Assembly (NCBI RefSeq): GCF_023156505.1
Contig: NZ_JALNMJ010000035.1
Location: 1-34,947, forward strand
Direction: 5' to 3'
Origin: Roseibium sediminicola
Lineage (GTDB): Bacteria > Pseudomonadota > Alphaproteobacteria > Rhizobiales > Stappiaceae
Length of the DNA: 34,947 nt
The notes below the pieces were generated by a model, which was given only the letters and a program-made list of their open reading frames with translations, was not told where the DNA came from and searched no databases. Made by a program: the position numbers and the translations under genes. Positions 1 through 6,983 of this stretch are shown here, piece by piece (positions within the stretch are counted from its first letter, which is position 1; every line of letters begins with the position of its first letter).

Positions 1-1
1 G

Positions 2-121
2 GACGCGCATAAAGCGATTGCCGAACGCGCGGAAGCTTACAAACAGAAGCTTGAAGGCCTCCAGGCTCCGGAGCGCGAGCGGGCGGCTCCCAGGCGTTCG
101 GACGACGGGTATGGGCTATGA
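2..121 (+). CDS. C-terminal tail of a gene cut by the window edge
   Basis: An open frame enters from the left edge and ends at TGA 119-121, giving about 39 residues. The tail is highly charged, with many Glu, Lys and Arg residues, and looks helical. It ends in an Arg pair followed by an acidic stretch and Gly-Leu (RRSDDGYGL). The VirD2-like relaxase in this window ends almost the same way (RRDEDHGL). Arg-rich charged C-termini are known as secretion signals of type IV secretion substrates, so this may be the end of another transferred protein such as a second relaxase or a primase; that is inference from nine residues. Too little is visible to name a family. Confidence 0.45.
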   Translation, partial: DAHKAIAERAEAYKQKLEGLQAPERERAAPRRSDDGYGL

Positions 122-266
122 ACCAAGGATGAATGCAAGCCGTTGCAGCCTGTCAGGCGAAACAAATGGCAGCGATGGCAGTGGGCCGGTCAACTTCCGG
201 GTCCTTTGAATAGATCCGAATATGCCGACGATTGGACAATACGGCCTTGAGCTTGTCCGCAACCTT

Positions 267-355
267 GCGCGCAAAGAATTTCCCCGCCGCGATCACCCCA
301 CCTGGCAGGCCAGGCGGGGTGATCGCCGGCTCCTCGCGAAGCAAATTCTTCGCGC
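267..355. repeat. Large imperfect palindrome upstream of the DUF736 gene
   Basis: The inner arms 291-306 and 309-324 match at 15 of 16 positions around a 2-base centre; the single A-C mismatch becomes a G-U pair in RNA read from the minus strand. Outer arms 267-281 and 343-355 also pair, with a 2-base bulge. The whole could extrude as a cruciform or fold as an ~89-nt RNA. It lies in the 336-bp gene-free stretch 122-457, where no other feature was seen. A regulatory leader, a small RNA or a protein-binding site are all possible; nothing in the sequence decides. Confidence 0.6.
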
Positions 356-457
356 CCCGCGGTCCTGCACTGGCGTTGCGGTCCCTTCGGGATGCGGCCT
401 GCGCTCTTGGCGGCCGTTCTTTTTGTCCATCGGCAATTCGAACAAAGGAACCGGAAG

Positions 458-802
458 ATGACCGACACCCTCACCAACTACATCCAGTTCGCCGGCGACA
501 AGCTCACGGGCAACATTGCAACTCTGGCCTTCGACGTCGACGTGACCGGCGAAGCCTTGCGAAGCGAAAACGACAAAGCCCCGAAGTTCCGTCTCTTTGC
601 CAAGAGCCCTGCAGGCCGGCGCATCGATATCGGGGGCATCTGGGAGCGCACCAACGCCAACGGCGATCCGTACTTTTCGCTGACCGTCAACACCGGTCAT
701 TCGAAGTTCTACGCGAACCTCGGCCGCTATCCAGATCAGGACGACGACACGCTCCAGGCCGTCATCCCGAATGACTTTCTCAACAGCGATCGCCGGGGTT
801 AA
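458..802 (+). CDS. DUF736 family protein
   Basis: This 114-residue protein fits the DUF736 family, small proteins common on rhizobial and other alphaproteobacterial plasmids and of unknown function. Matching features are a beta-rich layout, an early Asn-Tyr-Ile-Gln-Phe strand, a central 'ENDKAPKFRLFAK' segment with the family's conserved Asn-Asp-Lys-Ala-Pro core, then an Ile-Trp-Glu-Arg strand and a Pro-Tyr-Phe-Ser-Leu-Thr strand. The ATG at 458 is preferred because a GGAA-rich ribosome site lies just upstream and family members start close to this point; an in-frame start at 392 would add 22 residues with no family resemblance. The gene stands alone, with a palindrome upstream and GC-rich hairpins at its end. 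DUF736 genes typically sit among plasmid maintenance and transfer genes, which agrees with the vir-type module downstream. Confidence 0.8.
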   Translation: MTDTLTNYIQFAGDKLTGNIATLAFDVDVTGEALRSENDKAPKFRLFAKSPAGRRIDIGGIWERTNANGDPYFSLTVNTGHSKFYANLGRYPDQDDDTLQAVIPNDFLNSDRRG

Positions 803-821
803 TCCCCCGGCCTTCGGGCCG
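792..821 (+). terminator. Overlapping GC hairpins at the end of the DUF736 gene
   Basis: Two mutually exclusive stems overlap the stop codon. One pairs 792-798 with 805-811 (GCCGGGG/CCCCGGC). The other pairs 808-812 with 817-821 around a TTCG tetraloop. No T-run follows, so this may be a weak or Rho-assisted terminator. The rest of the gap up to the next gene (822-1084) shows nothing recognisable. Confidence 0.4.
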
Positions 822-1096
822 ATGGAGGGCGGCGCTGATGTCCGGGCTTCGCCCTGCATGCACGCTGCGCCTGCCATACCAGTCGCGAATTGCATTTATC
901 TGCGGCTCGGATTGCAAACTTCACGCCGTCAAGCTGAAACCATGTGGGCTGTGAGCCCCGGACAGCGCCTGCGAAACAACCGGTTCTTGAACGCTCCCAG
1001 GCCGGCTTCGAGCCAAATTGCCTGATGTTGCAGATACGGAATTGACCTCCGCGGGAGCGGGTGTAGCGTGTCGGCGAACCTGATCGGAGTCATCAC

Positions 1097-1552
1097 GTGA
1101 ATAACGGACCTGTAGAAATCTATCGCCCGCGTGACGCCGCATTCCGTGCGATCTGGGAAATTGGTGTCATCAAATTTAAGGTCTACGATCTGCTTGCTCA
1201 AGGAAAGACTGTTACTGGTGAGATGCTCGAAACCGCTGACAGCTTCCTGCGAGAAGAGGTCGTCCGCGATGTGGGGAAAATGGATGATAACAACGGCTTG
1301 GGCTTCGTCATCATCCATCCAGGTGATCTTGGCGTGACAATCGCCGCGCAATGGTGGTCGCAGGGATCGGTCCTTTGCCAACGTATCTATCGTCACCAGT
1401 ATGATGATGTTCCTTTGGATACGATCAGACGCCCGGCTGTCGCGTGCGTGTGGGAACTAGAGATAATCAATGCCGAGCAGACCATCTGGCGCGAAACAAT
1501 GATGAAATCGCATCCTGACGAGTTTGCATATCTCAATACGCTCGCGGCCTGA
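1097..1552 (+). CDS. Hypothetical protein, 151 residues
   Basis: The family is not recognised. The start is GTG at 1097, with a GGAG ribosome site about six bases upstream (near 1085-1089). The protein is soluble and acidic to neutral, with no signal peptide or membrane segment. It opens with a predicted helix (Ala-Phe-Arg-Ala-Ile-Trp), has a beta-rich middle (LGFVIIHPGDLGV) and a Trp-Trp pair near residues 86-87. The C-terminal third contains 'ACVWELEIINAEQTIWRETMM', broken here only for description, and ends in Leu-Ala-Ala. Coding is supported by a clean open frame, an upstream ribosome site and protein-like composition. Its neighbours are plasmid-type genes and give no functional clue. Confidence 0.6.
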   Translation: MNNGPVEIYRPRDAAFRAIWEIGVIKFKVYDLLAQGKTVTGEMLETADSFLREEVVRDVGKMDDNNGLGFVIIHPGDLGVTIAAQWWSQGSVLCQRIYRHQYDDVPLDTIRRPAVACVWELEIINAEQTIWRETMMKSHPDEFAYLNTLAA

Positions 1553-1697
1553 AAGGAATGTCCGTTCCGTCCGTACATTGAGCCTTGGCAAGGGTGCAGA
1601 CAACGCAGTCGCAGTGAATGGCGGCTTTGGCGGTCTGCACCGCAGCAGCGTATCAGCAAGAGAATGACCGGTCAGGGCCGTTTATGGCGACCTGGCG

Positions 1698-2423
1698 CTA
1701 TCCAGAGCCAGCATAGGAGTGCCGCACTGCAGCAAGGTCGCTTGAAGCTCTTTTGCCGGCATCAGGACAAACCAGAGACGAATCCTGAAAAACAATGTCG
1801 GCATATTCCGAGTGGCGTTCGAAATAGGGGACTTCAAACCTCTCCTGCCGTTCGCGTGCCTGCCGCTCCGCCTCTTTGTCCTTCGCCCTGTTGCTGCGCC
1901 GAACGGCGATGGCATCATGCGATGACTGAACGAGCAAAGAATGTTCGAGCCATGTTCGCACAGGCTCGTGCAACAGAAATATGCAATCGCACAAGACAAC
2001 CACCGGCCCGGCAGGGGGAAGCGCCTTGGAGTAGTGCGCATCGAGCAGACCGGTTGTATGGTTCCATGCCTTGTTCGTCTCAAAAGCGCGCCGCTGTCTA
2101 AGACCGTCGATGGCGTGATGAATACCCTTCCAGTCATACCAATTCCGCGGGTTCATTTCCGCTTCGATTACTTCGGGATTGCCAGACGCAAACGCATTGT
2201 CAATTCGCTCTCGGCGTTCCTGTATGCTGAAGGCCGAGAACAGGTCGCAATTCAATCGAACGACCTGCTCCGGGTACGCGGAAACGGTCGTTTCACAGAG
2301 CGTGGTTTTCCCTGCACCGGCAAAACCGCTAACTCCAACCACACAGACATCAGGCCGACGCATTAAAGAGGCCATGAAATCGATGACCTGCCCCTGATCC
2401 ACAAAGTTGATTCTATCGTTCAT
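1698..2423 (-). CDS. Uridine kinase-like P-loop NTPase
   Basis: The protein has 241 residues. A Walker A motif, GFAGAGKT, is at residues 33-40 after a short strand. A Val-Val-Leu-Cys-Asp strand occurs near the middle, where uridine kinases have a Val-x-Asp-Gly motif. A basic stretch (Arg-Arg-Ser-Asn-Arg-Ala-Lys-Asp) is followed by a 'YADIVFQDSS' strand, the position of the ADIVVDN motif of uridine kinase and phosphoribulokinase relatives. These features support a kinase of the uridine kinase/pantothenate kinase fold acting on a small molecule in the cytoplasm. The substrate cannot be read from the sequence. The gene stands alone, converging with the hypothetical gene at 1097; no strong ribosome site precedes its ATG. 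A generic AAA-type ATPase is the main alternative. Confidence 0.7.
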   Translation of the reverse strand: MNDRINFVDQGQVIDFMASLMRRPDVCVVGVSGFAGAGKTTLCETTVSAYPEQVVRLNCDLFSAFSIQERRERIDNAFASGNPEVIEAEMNPRNWYDWKGIHHAIDGLRQRRAFETNKAWNHTTGLLDAHYSKALPPAGPVVVLCDCIFLLHEPVRTWLEHSLLVQSSHDAIAVRRSNRAKDKEAERQARERQERFEVPYFERHSEYADIVFQDSSLVCPDAGKRASSDLAAVRHSYAGSG

Positions 2424-2659
2424 GCAGAATTATGAGCATGCTGCCGGCCATGCAGCAATGACCACTCCGTCCGCATTACCGGCATCTGACGGCAGCTCTT
2501 CGCAGATGCAATGAATGGCGGCTTCATTTGATTACATCGCGGTATCATTTCGGCGGGTAAATGTCGGCAGTGGGCCGTTTGTGTCGAACTAGGCACCAGC
2601 CAAGATCAGGATCGATACGCTGCACCGCCGGAAGGCCGTTTAAAGCCCTAATTCCCCGT

Positions 2660-3559
2660 TCACCCGACAGTGGCGGAGGTCTGCGTTGCTTCGGCGATTT
2701 GCTCATTTCGAGATTGTCTGATCGCCTTGGCCATTGCACTTGTCAGATCCTCCGGCGCATCGTCGGCTATCAGGAACGAACGGCGGGATTTTGGTAGATC
2801 GGGAAAACCCTCTGGGCCCGACAAGATCGCGGTGTCCTCGTCGACGCAGGAGGCCGGAAGAATGCCAATTGCGAAGCCTGCGCGGATCGCGGCCCTGAGA
2901 CTCGCGAAACTGCTGCTGCGAAAGGCGAGCGAATACTCTCGACCGATGCTCTCCAATGATTTTGTGGGTAAATCCCGCCACCAACAGCTTCGGTCCAGAA
3001 TAGCCAGGGGCACGGGCTCTGCGCCTAAAATCTGAGCGTCTTTCCGACTTGCCCAAACCGTATCTTCGATGCCAAGCGTCTCTCCTTGCCGGTTGTCCGG
3101 GCCGGAGCAAACAGCGATGTCCAATGTCCCGTCGGCGATCGCGGCAGGATACCCTGATGTGCAGCCTGAGGTCGCCCGAACATCCACACCGGGATGCGCC
3201 CGGGCAAAGCCTGCGAGCACCCGCTCAAGCACGGTTTCGTCGAAATCGTCCGGGAACCCGACACGAATTGAGCCGCTCAACGGGTTGGTGAAAAGCGCGC
3301 TTGCCTGCCTGATCTCGGCCAGGATCGAACTAGCCTTTGGCAGCAGCTTTTCACCTTCAACTGTCAGTGCCATCCCCTTGGGCGTTCGATTGAACAAGGT
3401 GACCCCGAGCCCGGTCTCAAGCTTGCGCAGTTGAACACTGATGGCCGATTGGGTGCGGTTGAGCCGGCCCGCAGCCACCGTCAGGTTTCCACAATTGGCG
3501 ATTGCCAGAAAGGTCCTCAGCAGATCGCTGTCTATAGGTGAACGTTCGATATCATTCAT
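2660..3559 (-). CDS. LysR family transcriptional regulator
   Basis: The 299-residue length is typical of the family. The N-terminal winged helix-turn-helix spans about residues 10-68, with the hallmark pattern LRTFLAIANCGNLT, SAISVQLRKLE and LFNRTPKG. A substrate-binding domain follows from about residue 90, starting with the GSIRVGFPDDF strand. LysR proteins usually control a divergently transcribed neighbour and themselves; here the divergent gene is the TSUP exporter, 79 bp away, so this regulator probably senses a sulfur compound or organic anion linked to it. The inducer cannot be predicted. The start ATG at 3559 gives the full family length, although no clear ribosome site precedes it. 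The downstream gap 2424-2659 holds nothing recognisable. Confidence 0.93.
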   Translation of the reverse strand: MNDIERSPIDSDLLRTFLAIANCGNLTVAAGRLNRTQSAISVQLRKLETGLGVTLFNRTPKGMALTVEGEKLLPKASSILAEIRQASALFTNPLSGSIRVGFPDDFDETVLERVLAGFARAHPGVDVRATSGCTSGYPAAIADGTLDIAVCSGPDNRQGETLGIEDTVWASRKDAQILGAEPVPLAILDRSCWWRDLPTKSLESIGREYSLAFRSSSFASLRAAIRAGFAIGILPASCVDEDTAILSGPEGFPDLPKSRRSFLIADDAPEDLTSAMAKAIRQSRNEQIAEATQTSATVG

Positions 3560-3638
3560 GACGTCTATCGTATTTATTCGTTTTCAATGATGCAACGGGG
3601 CGCATAGGCTCCATCCGGATTGACGAAAGGGATGGGCC
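3560..3638. promoter_or_regulatory. Divergent LysR/TSUP intergenic control region
   Basis: This 79-bp spacer separates the divergent start codons. It contains an AT-rich dyad, ATT-N7-AAT at 3576-3588, within a T-N11-A-like context as seen at LysR operators. An AAAGGG ribosome site precedes the exporter start. The operator assignment is inference from position and weak symmetry. Confidence 0.35.
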
Positions 3639-4397
3639 ATGGACGCAGTGCAGATCGCGATACTGATGGGCATCGGGCTCATTGGCGGTGCCTGGAATGC
3701 AATCGCGGGCGGTGCGACGCTGTTCACCTTCCCCGCCCTGATGGCGGCCGGATTGCCGCCGGTCGCCGCCAATGCGACCAACTATCTCGCTCTCCTGCCA
3801 TCGAATGCAGCTGTACTTCCGGCCTATCGAGACGAGTTGCGCGGTCTTGGTTCCAAGCTAATGCCCCTTCTGGTGGTCTCCGGCCTTGGTGCAGTCACCG
3901 GCTCGCTTCTGCTTCTGGTTTCCGACCCGGACCTCTTCGTGGTCCTGATCCCGTTTCTCATTTTGCTCGCGACGCTTCTTTTCGCCTTTGGCGATGCGTT
4001 GCGGAAGCGGGTACTTGCGATTGTCGGTGAAACCCGAGGAAGCGGTTTGATCTATGCGGCGCTTTTCGTGTCGTCGATCTATGGCGGCTACTTCGGGGCT
4101 GGGCTTGGGATCATTCTTCTGGCCATCGCGCAGATCATGGGCTTCACGGACTTTCATGTAGGCAACAGCATCAAAAACCTGCTGGCGACCAGCTTCACGA
4201 TCCTGAGCATTCTGGTCTTTGGTGTCGGCGGTTTGATCTCGTGGCCGGAAGCCTTCACGATGATGGTGGGTAGTACTATTGGTGGATACTATGGCGGTCG
4301 CTTCGCGAAAAAGGTGAATCAAAAGGTTCTGCGAGGACTCGTCACAGGATTCGGCGTCCTGCTCTCCGTAGTCTACTTCGCAAGAACGTTTGGCTGA
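3639..4397 (+). CDS. TSUP (TauE/SafE) family membrane exporter
   Basis: The 252-residue protein is hydrophobic, with about eight membrane segments in two related halves, as in the TauE/SafE (DUF81) family. The family signature glycines appear in the first half as GGAWNAIAGGATLFTFPAL (residues 16-34) and in the second half as YGGYFGAGLGI (about residues 148-158). Family members move sulfite, sulfoacetate or other anions across the inner membrane. Which anion is moved here is unknown; the divergent LysR regulator suggests inducible expression. The ATG at 3639 starts just before the first membrane helix. No partner enzymes of sulfur metabolism lie next to it. Confidence 0.9.
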   Translation: MDAVQIAILMGIGLIGGAWNAIAGGATLFTFPALMAAGLPPVAANATNYLALLPSNAAVLPAYRDELRGLGSKLMPLLVVSGLGAVTGSLLLLVSDPDLFVVLIPFLILLATLLFAFGDALRKRVLAIVGETRGSGLIYAALFVSSIYGGYFGAGLGIILLAIAQIMGFTDFHVGNSIKNLLATSFTILSILVFGVGGLISWPEAFTMMVGSTIGGYYGGRFAKKVNQKVLRGLVTGFGVLLSVVYFARTFG

Positions 4398-4760
4398 CAA
4401 GCGAAGTGGATCAAACCGAAACCGGAAATACGCGCTCAATGACCGCAAGGTCAGCACTGTCACCGTTCGCATCTAATGTGATCCGGGGCAGATGGTTTCG
4501 ATCCCGTCGCAACTAAACTGAGTTTGTCACCCCGGATAGACGCTAATAATTCGAGCGAGAATCCGGGGTGTTTGCAATTCGAGCGCCGAATAAATGCGCG
4601 CCCCAAAGCTCGGTTCCTAAAAAGCCTTTTCCAGCCCTTCAGGGCCGGAGCCATCTTTCAAGGGAAAGGTGTCGGAGCGGACCGGAGGCTGAACGCGCTC
4701 CCCATCAAGCGCCGAAGAGAAGCCGTAGGATTGTGGGAAAGGCGGGCCGCTTGCGCTGGC
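4398..4760. other. Gene-free spacer with a 10-bp inverted repeat
   Basis: No convincing gene is visible in these 363 bases. A perfect 10-bp inverted repeat (CACCCCGGAT at 4528-4537 and its complement at 4561-4570) encloses an AT-rich 23-base loop. A smaller AAACT/AGTTT dyad lies just before it. The element may be a bidirectional terminator between the converging exporter and virC2 genes, or a protein site. Confidence 0.4.
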
Positions 4761-5339
4761 CTATCCGATTTTCTCATTTTTGAAGAAGGCCGCCAAGGCG
4801 GCCAGAGCGACGATGCGGCCGAACCGTCTGTTCGGCAGCATGTCGAGGGGATCGAACTGGCTCTTTGCGAGCTGGTAGGCATCCTCCGGCATTGTCCGCG
4901 TTGTTTTCAAATCGCCGGGTTGGACGGGATAGTCTCGTGGCGCGGACTTGGCTTTCCCATCCAATAGCCGTCGCTCAAATTCCGGCATGGCTTTCCGCAA
5001 AATGAGGGCAAGAGCCTTCTTCGCGGAGTAAGATCGGCACAAAGTGTCGAATGTGGCTGAAACGCCTGTCGCCGGCAGCGGGACATCGACCGTGACGAGG
5101 ATCCCCGGCTTTTTGTCGCGATCCGGCTTCGTCGGTATTGTCGCGCGGCGCTTTTGTTTCTCCGGTGCCGTGTCAGCGACCGCAGACTTCGCCGTTGCCA
5201 GGTCCCCGAGGTTTGGTTTTGGATCCTCGGCCGAAGACTCTGCAGCTTGTTCGACAGGGGGAGTGGCGCTTTCCTTTTTGCGGACTTCCCCTGTTTCAAC
5301 AAACTCCTGATAGGAGACGGGCGATTTTCTAAGCGGCAT
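4761..5339 (-). CDS. virC2: VirC2-like DNA-binding protein
   Basis: This 192-residue protein resembles Agrobacterium VirC2 (about 200 residues) in size, gene order and layout. The first ~95 residues are charged, low in complexity and probably disordered. The C-terminal ~95 residues form the folded part, beginning with a strand (GILVTVDVPLP) and a helix-rich stretch (SAKKALALILRKAMPEFERRL) and ending with 'SFDPLDMLPNRRFGRIVALAALAAFF', whose FDPL and Arg-x-Phe-Gly-Arg elements are typical of VirC2. Known VirC2 has a ribbon-helix-helix fold and binds the overdrive enhancer beside T-DNA borders, promoting relaxosome assembly with VirC1. The start ATG overlaps the end of virC1 by 11 bp, so the two are translationally coupled. 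The target here may be the octamer repeat upstream of virC1. Confidence 0.8.
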   Translation of the reverse strand: MPLRKSPVSYQEFVETGEVRKKESATPPVEQAAESSAEDPKPNLGDLATAKSAVADTAPEKQKRRATIPTKPDRDKKPGILVTVDVPLPATGVSATFDTLCRSYSAKKALALILRKAMPEFERRLLDGKAKSAPRDYPVQPGDLKTTRTMPEDAYQLAKSQFDPLDMLPNRRFGRIVALAALAAFFKNEKIG

Positions 5340-6039
5340 CCGCCTTGTCCTTAACCAGAGAAAGAATGTCGCTCGTCAGAGCGTCCGCTTCTTCGATCGC
5401 GGACTGATAGTTGCGGGCAATGAGCCTGTCGTTTGGATTCTCTTCCATTTGGCGCATGGCCTGATGGAGCAGGCCTTTGAATTTCATGTCCTCGAAAGCG
5501 TTGCGGCTGTGCAGGCCCGTTGCCAGGCAGGGCAGGCCTGCAAGCAGATCACCCGTTCGCTTCTGCGCCTGGGTAAGCTTCGCCGTTGGAATTCTGGTTT
5601 TCAGAACGAATGTCGGGACCTTGATTTCTGCTGCCATCGCGACTTTGACCGCGTAGCTAAACGTCTGCAGCGTTTCGTCCGTGTCCAGGACTGTCAGGGC
5701 CGTTGGCAGAATGATCGCGTCAGAATTGACCAGCACCATATTGTTGAGTTCCGATCCACCTCCCTGGGTGTCGATCAACGCGAAATCGCAGCCAGCGTCC
5801 GAAGCTTCTTCATATGCGGTTTCGAAGTCCGCCTCGTTGTTGGCGAGGAACACGAGGCAGTTGTCATGCCACGTGTTTTTGCTGACCGCATTCTCGCGCC
5901 ACTCAGAAATCGGTTTGTTGTTGTCGGCTTCGAAGAGCGCGACCTTTTTACCGCGTTCGATGAGGCACGTCGTGACGGCCATGAGGGCGGTTGTCTTGCC
6001 AGCACCGCCTTTAAAAGAAACGAAGGAAATGATTTTCAC
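5329..6039 (-). CDS. virC1: VirC1-like ParA-family ATPase
   Basis: Translated from GTG at 6037-6039 this is a 236-residue protein, close to the 231 residues of Agrobacterium VirC1. It starts MKIISFVSFKGGAGKTT, a deviant Walker A motif (KGGAGKTT, residues 10-17) with the signature lysine of ParA/MinD ATPases, followed by ALM as in VirC1. The Walker A' region reads ALIDTQGGGSELNN, matching the VirC1 pattern. An in-frame extension to 6195 exists but is translated octamer repeat and is rejected. VirC1 recruits the relaxosome to the cell pole and secretion channel and stimulates nicking with VirC2. It heads the leftward virC1-virC2 pair, divergent from virD1-virD2-virD4 across the transfer origin. 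Confidence 0.87.
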   Translation of the reverse strand: MKIISFVSFKGGAGKTTALMAVTTCLIERGKKVALFEADNNKPISEWRENAVSKNTWHDNCLVFLANNEADFETAYEEASDAGCDFALIDTQGGGSELNNMVLVNSDAIILPTALTVLDTDETLQTFSYAVKVAMAAEIKVPTFVLKTRIPTAKLTQAQKRTGDLLAGLPCLATGLHSRNAFEDMKFKGLLHQAMRQMEENPNDRLIARNYQSAIEEADALTSDILSLVKDKADAA

Positions 6040-6099
6040 GGATTGAAACCTGTCGTCGGTTTGATGGGGAAGGGTTGCAGAATTTTGCGGTGCACCCTT

Positions 6100-6283
6100 A
6101 TTCCCGCATTCCCGAATCTCAGTCAATCCGCAGTCACGCATTTCAGACATTCCGCGTTTCCCAACTTCAGAATTCCAAAATTCCAAAATTCGCAAATGTC
6201 AGGAATCCACTATTCACAAATACCAAAACATCCGAATCCCAGAAGGCATGAAAACCCGCATTCACAAGGGTGCGAATTTCAAA
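6100..6283. repeat. Degenerate 8-bp tandem repeat (~23 units) upstream of virC1
   Basis: From about 6100 to 6283 the sequence keeps an 8-base register. Units resembling ATTCCAAA or ATTCNCAA begin at 6100, 6108, 6140, 6172, 6180, 6188, 6212, 6260 and 6276, all the same position modulo 8, and most units between them are variants with shared T-C or C-A positions. The two units at 6172 and 6180 are identical. On the minus strand the motif reads like TTTGGAAT. Tandem 8-bp sites are characteristic of operators bound by ribbon-helix-helix proteins such as MetJ, and VirC2 has that fold. The array may therefore be a centromere- or overdrive-like site for VirC2/VirC1; this role is inference. Confidence 0.75.
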
Positions 6284-6293
6284 AATTAATAGA

Positions 6294-6319
6294 ACACGCG
6301 GACACAAATTTCCGCGTGT
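6294..6319. repeat. 9-bp perfect inverted repeat in the transfer-origin region
   Basis: ACACGCGGA at 6294-6302 is exactly complementary to 6311-6319 across an 8-base spacer. It lies between the octamer array and the predicted nic site. Such dyads are usual in origins of transfer, as accessory-protein or host-factor sites. Confidence 0.65.
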
Positions 6320-6322
6320 CCG

Positions 6323-6358
6323 ATTTCCCGCATTTCAAAGCTTCAGCGCATTCGGACG
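6323..6358. repeat. Short 9-bp-spaced repeat beside the octamer array
   Basis: Four degenerate units (ATTTCCCGC, ATTTCAAAG, CTTCAGCGC, ATTCGGACG) start at 6323, 6332, 6341 and 6350, nine bases apart. They resemble the octamers at 6100-6283, but with one more base per unit and separated from them by the 9-bp inverted repeat. Confidence 0.45.
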
Positions 6359-6380
6359 AATGGTGCTGTTGAATCGGAAG

Positions 6381-6404
6381 AGAGCAACTGAAAGTGGTTG
6401 CTCT
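6381..6404. repeat. 8-bp inverted repeat near the predicted nic
   Basis: AGAGCAAC at 6381-6388 is complementary to 6397-6404 with an 8-base spacer. It lies about 30 bp from the nic site and may be a relaxosome protein site or part of the virD promoter region. Confidence 0.55.
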
Positions 6405-6430
6405 GCATTAGGGACTTAGCGTAGGGTTCG

Positions 6431-6461
6431 TGGCAGGATATTGCAAATGTAACACATTTGC
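6431..6461 (-). other. oriT: Predicted oriT nic site with T-DNA-border-like core
   Basis: Bases 6431-6441 (TGGCAGGATAT) equal the first 11 bases of the Agrobacterium T-DNA border, and TGTAA follows at 6449-6453, near the place of the border's TGTAAAC end. The minus strand reads ATATCCTG^CCA, the nick sequence of VirD2 and of the IncP relaxase (ATCCTG^C), so nicking is predicted between 6434 and 6433. Immediately 5' of the nic on that strand is a perfect 8-bp inverted repeat (6443-6450 and 6454-6461, 3-base loop), the arrangement seen in P-type transfer origins. The site sits between divergent virC and virD operons. With the relaxase attached to base 6433, transfer would run toward lower coordinates, so virC enters first and virD last. 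Confidence 0.8.
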
Positions 6462-6530
6462 GCTTGCGGTGCCCAACACCCCCGCCACGTACCCCCACCA
6501 GCGCCCGAGGGCGAGCAGATCCAAGTCCTG

Positions 6531-6983
6531 ATGAAGAGCCAAAACCAAGAAGGAAATCAGACGGCAGACGAGACGGGTTCGGCCTCTCAAGACGATGTCT
6601 GGACTGTGTTCAGCGTCCGCATGAGAGCGTCTGAGGTTGCCGAGCTGGACGCGCTTTGCGCCGAGCTGGGTGTGAAAAGAAACCGGGTTTTGCGCACGCT
6701 GGTCCTGAAAGCGAATGGCTTCCTGGACTACGACAAAGAGACCACGGACGTGTTGCGCAATCTCACGAGGCAGATTTCCGGGATGGCGACGAACATAAAT
6801 CAGCTCGCAAAGCAGGCGAACAAAACCAGCGAGCCTGACTTCATCGCCTTCATGGAAGACCGCAAAGGGCTTGGCGCGCTCTTCTCGAAGGTCGAGACGC
6901 AGGTACAAATTCTCCTGAACGTGAGAAAGCGAAAGGCCGCTGCGAAGGCGATTTTAGAAAAGGCGCTCGGCAATGGTCAGTGA
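6531..6983 (+). CDS. virD1: VirD1-like relaxosome accessory protein
   Basis: The 150-residue length is close to Agrobacterium VirD1. After a polar N-terminal tail of about 22 residues comes a ribbon-helix-helix-like part (WTVFSVRMRASEVAELDALC). Then come the family features: Asn-Arg-Val-Leu-Arg near residue 52, a GFLDYD segment, 'LRNLTRQISGMATNINQLA' near residues 79-97, and a C-terminal ILNVRKRK stretch. VirD1 and its MobC-like relatives bind near the nic, help open the strands and allow VirD2 to cut double-stranded DNA. The gene starts 70 bp from the predicted nic inverted repeat and overlaps virD2 by 11 bp, so it heads the rightward virD1-virD2-virD4-nuclease operon. No strong ribosome site precedes the ATG; GAGCAG is the nearest candidate. 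Confidence 0.82.
   Translation: MKSQNQEGNQTADETGSASQDDVWTVFSVRMRASEVAELDALCAELGVKRNRVLRTLVLKANGFLDYDKETTDVLRNLTRQISGMATNINQLAKQANKTSEPDFIAFMEDRKGLGALFSKVETQVQILLNVRKRKAAAKAILEKALGNGQ

Noticed and set aside
1600..2520. Similar GAATGGCGGCTT words near 1615 and 2510
   Set aside because: The shared segment is short and the flanks differ, so it cannot be supported as a repeat element.
6040..6195. A 52-residue N-terminal extension of VirC1
   Set aside because: It is a translation of the octamer repeat and has no family resemblance. The GTG at 6039 gives the normal VirC1 length.
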